Below are positions 14,873-16,332 of a stretch of DNA of 16,332 nt, piece after piece (positions within the stretch are counted from its first letter, which is position 1; every line of letters starts with the position of its first letter). This DNA comes from Comamonadaceae bacterium (GTDB lineage Bacteria > Pseudomonadota > Gammaproteobacteria > Burkholderiales > Burkholderiaceae): assembly GCA_947377705.1 (NCBI GenBank), contig CANCGU010000034.1:1-16332 (forward strand), written 5' to 3'. Under the pieces are notes generated by a model that searched no databases, was not told the DNA's origin, and was given only the letters and a program-made list of their open reading frames with translations. The position numbers were made by a program, and so were the translations under genes.

Positions 14873-16147
14873 ATGATGAATCGTCGAGGAAATTTGAAAG
14901 CTTTGGCGGCCGCTGCTGCGCTGTCGGTCGGCTCGTTTGTGATTGCGCCCCAAGCGCTGGCCGCCGACACCATCAAAGTGGGCGTGCTGCACAGCTTGTC
15001 TGGCACCATGGCCATTTCCGAAACTGTGTTGAAAGACACCGTGCTCATGGCCATCGACGAAATCAACGCCAAGGGCGGCGTGTTGGGCAAGAAGCTCGAA
15101 CCCGTGGTGGTCGACCCCGCTTCCAACTGGCCTTTGTTTGCTGAGAAAACCAAGCAGTTGCTCGGCCAAGACAAAGTGGCCGTCATGTTCGGTTGCTGGA
15201 CCTCCGTGTCTCGCAAATCGGTATTGCCAGTGGTGGAAGAAATGAACGGCTTGCTGTTCTACCCCGTGCAATACGAAGGTGAAGAGCTGTCTAAAAACGT
15301 GTTTTACACCGGCGCAGCACCTAACCAACAAGCCATTCCCGCTGTGGACTACTTGATGAGCAAAGACGGTGGCGCTGCCAAGCGTTGGGTGTTGCTCGGC
15401 ACCGACTATGTGTACCCACGCACGACCAACAAAATTTTGCGCGCTTACCTCAAGAGCAAGGGCGTGGCCGACAAAGACATCGACGAGAAGTACACCCCGT
15501 TTGGCCACAGCGATTACCAAACCATCGTGGCTGACATCAAGAAGTTTTCTGCGGGGGGCAAAACGGCCGTGGTGTCCACCATCAACGGTGACTCCAACGT
15601 GCCGTTCTACAAAGAACTGGGCAACGCTGGCTTGAAGGCCAAAGATGTGCCAGTCGTCGCCTTCTCCGTGGGTGAAGAAGAATTGCGTGGCGTGGATACC
15701 AAGCCTTTGGTGGGTCACTTGGCGGCATGGAACTACTTCATGTCCATCAAGAGCCCTGCCAATGATGAATTCATCAAGAAGTGGGCGGCCTACGCCAAGG
15801 CCAAAGGCATCGCAGGCCACAAAGACAAGCCGTTGACCAACGACCCGATGGAAGCGACTTACATCGGCATCAACATGTGGAAACAAGCGGTTGAAAAAGC
15901 CAAGACCACCGATGTGGACGCGGTGATCAAAGCGATGGCGGGCCAAACCTTCAAAGCGCCGAGCGGCATCGTGAGCAAGATGGATGAAAAGAACCACCAC
16001 TTGCACAAGTCGGTGTTCATCGGCGAGATCAAGGCGGATGGCCAGTTCAATGTGGTTTGGAAAACACCAGGCCCTGTGAAGGCCAAGCCATGGAGCCCTT
16101 ACATCGAAGGCAATGCGGCAAAGCCTGATGAGCCTGTGAAGAAGTAA
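14873..16147 (+). CDS. urtA: urea ABC transporter substrate-binding protein
   Basis: UrtA is the periplasmic receptor of the high-affinity urea ABC importer UrtABCDE. Residues 1-31 form the signal peptide, ending PQALAA before DTIKVGVLHSLSGTMA. The NRRGNLKAL sequence in its n-region resembles a twin-arginine motif without the usual Phe, so the export route is uncertain. The stretch MFGCWTSVSRKSVLPVVEEMNGLLFYPVQYEGEE (about 105-138, marked by GCWTS and PVQYEG) distinguishes UrtA from branched-chain amino acid receptors. Length (424 aa) is typical. GGAG at 14860-14863 precedes ATGATG, so either ATG (14873 or 14876) could be used. It is transcribed away from the urease operon. A hairpin terminator follows, then urtB. 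Confidence 0.96.
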   Translation: MMNRRGNLKALAAAAALSVGSFVIAPQALAADTIKVGVLHSLSGTMAISETVLKDTVLMAIDEINAKGGVLGKKLEPVVVDPASNWPLFAEKTKQLLGQDKVAVMFGCWTSVSRKSVLPVVEEMNGLLFYPVQYEGEELSKNVFYTGAAPNQQAIPAVDYLMSKDGGAAKRWVLLGTDYVYPRTTNKILRAYLKSKGVADKDIDEKYTPFGHSDYQTIVADIKKFSAGGKTAVVSTINGDSNVPFYKELGNAGLKAKDVPVVAFSVGEEELRGVDTKPLVGHLAAWNYFMSIKSPANDEFIKKWAAYAKAKGIAGHKDKPLTNDPMEATYIGINMWKQAVEKAKTTDVDAVIKAMAGQTFKAPSGIVSKMDEKNHHLHKSVFIGEIKADGQFNVVWKTPGPVKAKPWSPYIEGNAAKPDEPVKK

Positions 16148-16171
16148 ACCTTTCTCCGAGGGATGAACTTG

Positions 16172-16198
16172 GGGGAGGGCTCGGCCCTCCCCTTTTTT
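16172..16198 (+). terminator. intrinsic terminator or attenuator between urtA and urtB
   Basis: GGGGAGGGC-TCG-GCCCTCCCC forms a perfect 9-bp GC-rich stem with a three-base loop (16172-16192), followed at once by six T residues (16193-16198). This is a textbook rho-independent terminator, 24 bp after the urtA stop. Because urtB continues in the same direction, it probably acts as a partial terminator, letting the receptor be made in excess over the membrane and ATPase subunits. Confidence 0.88.
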
Positions 16199-16210
16199 AT
16201 GGGAATCTGG

Positions 16211-16332
16211 ATGACCTGTTTTTCTTTACCTGCCTGGATGCGTCAGCTCGCACTGCGCAGCACTTGTGCGCTGGCACTTGGCGTTTTCAGCCACGCCTCG
16301 GCGCTGGCACTGACCACGGAACAAGCGCGCGC
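16211..16332 (+). CDS. urtB: urea ABC transporter permease UrtB, N-terminal fragment
   Basis: This frame remains open to the window edge. Its product begins with a signal-like segment (MRQLALRSTCALALGVFSHA is its core) and then reads ALALTTEQARA. Proteobacterial UrtB proteins commonly start with such a signal and an ALT-x-(E/D)QA stretch ahead of the membrane domain, and position after urtA supports the call. In-frame ATGs lie at 16199, 16211 and 16238. The one at 16199 directly follows the terminator T-run and has no ribosome binding site. The one at 16211 has GGGA 6 bases upstream and is my choice. The one at 16238 gives the most typical signal peptide. Only about 40 residues are visible, so identity is probable rather than certain. 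Confidence 0.75.
   Translation, partial: MTCFSLPAWMRQLALRSTCALALGVFSHASALALTTEQAR

Noticed and set aside
14750..16006. Open frame of 418 codons on the minus strand opposite urtA
   Set aside because: It is antisense to a clear urtA and reads through the urtA promoter region. Its composition is the His/Phe/Gly-rich type of antisense shadows.
1..16332. CRISPR arrays, tRNA/rRNA genes, insertion sequences or phage genes
   Set aside because: No regularly spaced repeats, tRNA-like cloverleaf, transposase frames or flanking inverted repeats were seen. Nearly all the DNA is accounted for by housekeeping or transport genes.

Overview
The window looks like chromosome of a betaproteobacterium of the order Burkholderiales, most likely Comamonadaceae (Limnohabitans/Rhodoferax-like). 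This rests on the moderately GC-rich, tightly packed genes, a Bug-type receptor lacking its membrane partners, a TRAP transporter, and a urease cluster beside a urea ABC transporter. No database search was possible, so the placement is inference. Nothing indicates a mobile element, phage, CRISPR array or RNA gene.

Layout. (1) 6-5811, plus strand: gatA and gatB (tRNA-dependent amidotransferase subunits), followed after only 26 bp by a complete TRAP transporter (receptor, small and large membrane subunits). (2) 5819-7722, minus strand: a Bug/TctC receptor gene lying downstream of an isocitrate lyase/PEP mutase superfamily gene. (3) 7797-8591, plus strand: a short-chain dehydrogenase-fold protein whose catalytic Tyr and Lys appear to be replaced. 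(4) 8615-10116: pyrE (minus) and an exonuclease III gene (plus), diverging from an 11-bp gap in which their ribosome binding sites sit in each other's start region. (5) 10113-14566, minus strand: ureA, a small His-rich membrane-protein ORF, ureB, ureC, ureE, ureF and ureG, packed or overlapping. (6) 14567-14872: a divergent control region. (7) 14873-16332, plus strand: urtA, a strong hairpin terminator, and the start of urtB.

How the parts fit. The right third is a nitrogen-scavenging unit. UrtA and UrtB belong to a high-affinity urea ABC importer, UreABC hydrolyses urea, and UreE, UreF and UreG deliver nickel to the enzyme. The control region carries a sigma-54 (RpoN) type -24/-12 element facing each way. 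A near-perfect NtrC-type palindrome lies almost midway between them, amid repeated TTGGTGCR motifs. This suggests that nitrogen limitation switches on urea import and urea hydrolysis together from one shared enhancer. The accessory gene ureD is not in the window.

The points most worth a second look are the shared-enhancer architecture, the apparently leaderless ureA transcript, the 54-residue His-rich membrane peptide between ureA and ureB, the terminator abutting urtB, and the dehydrogenase-fold protein without its catalytic residues.
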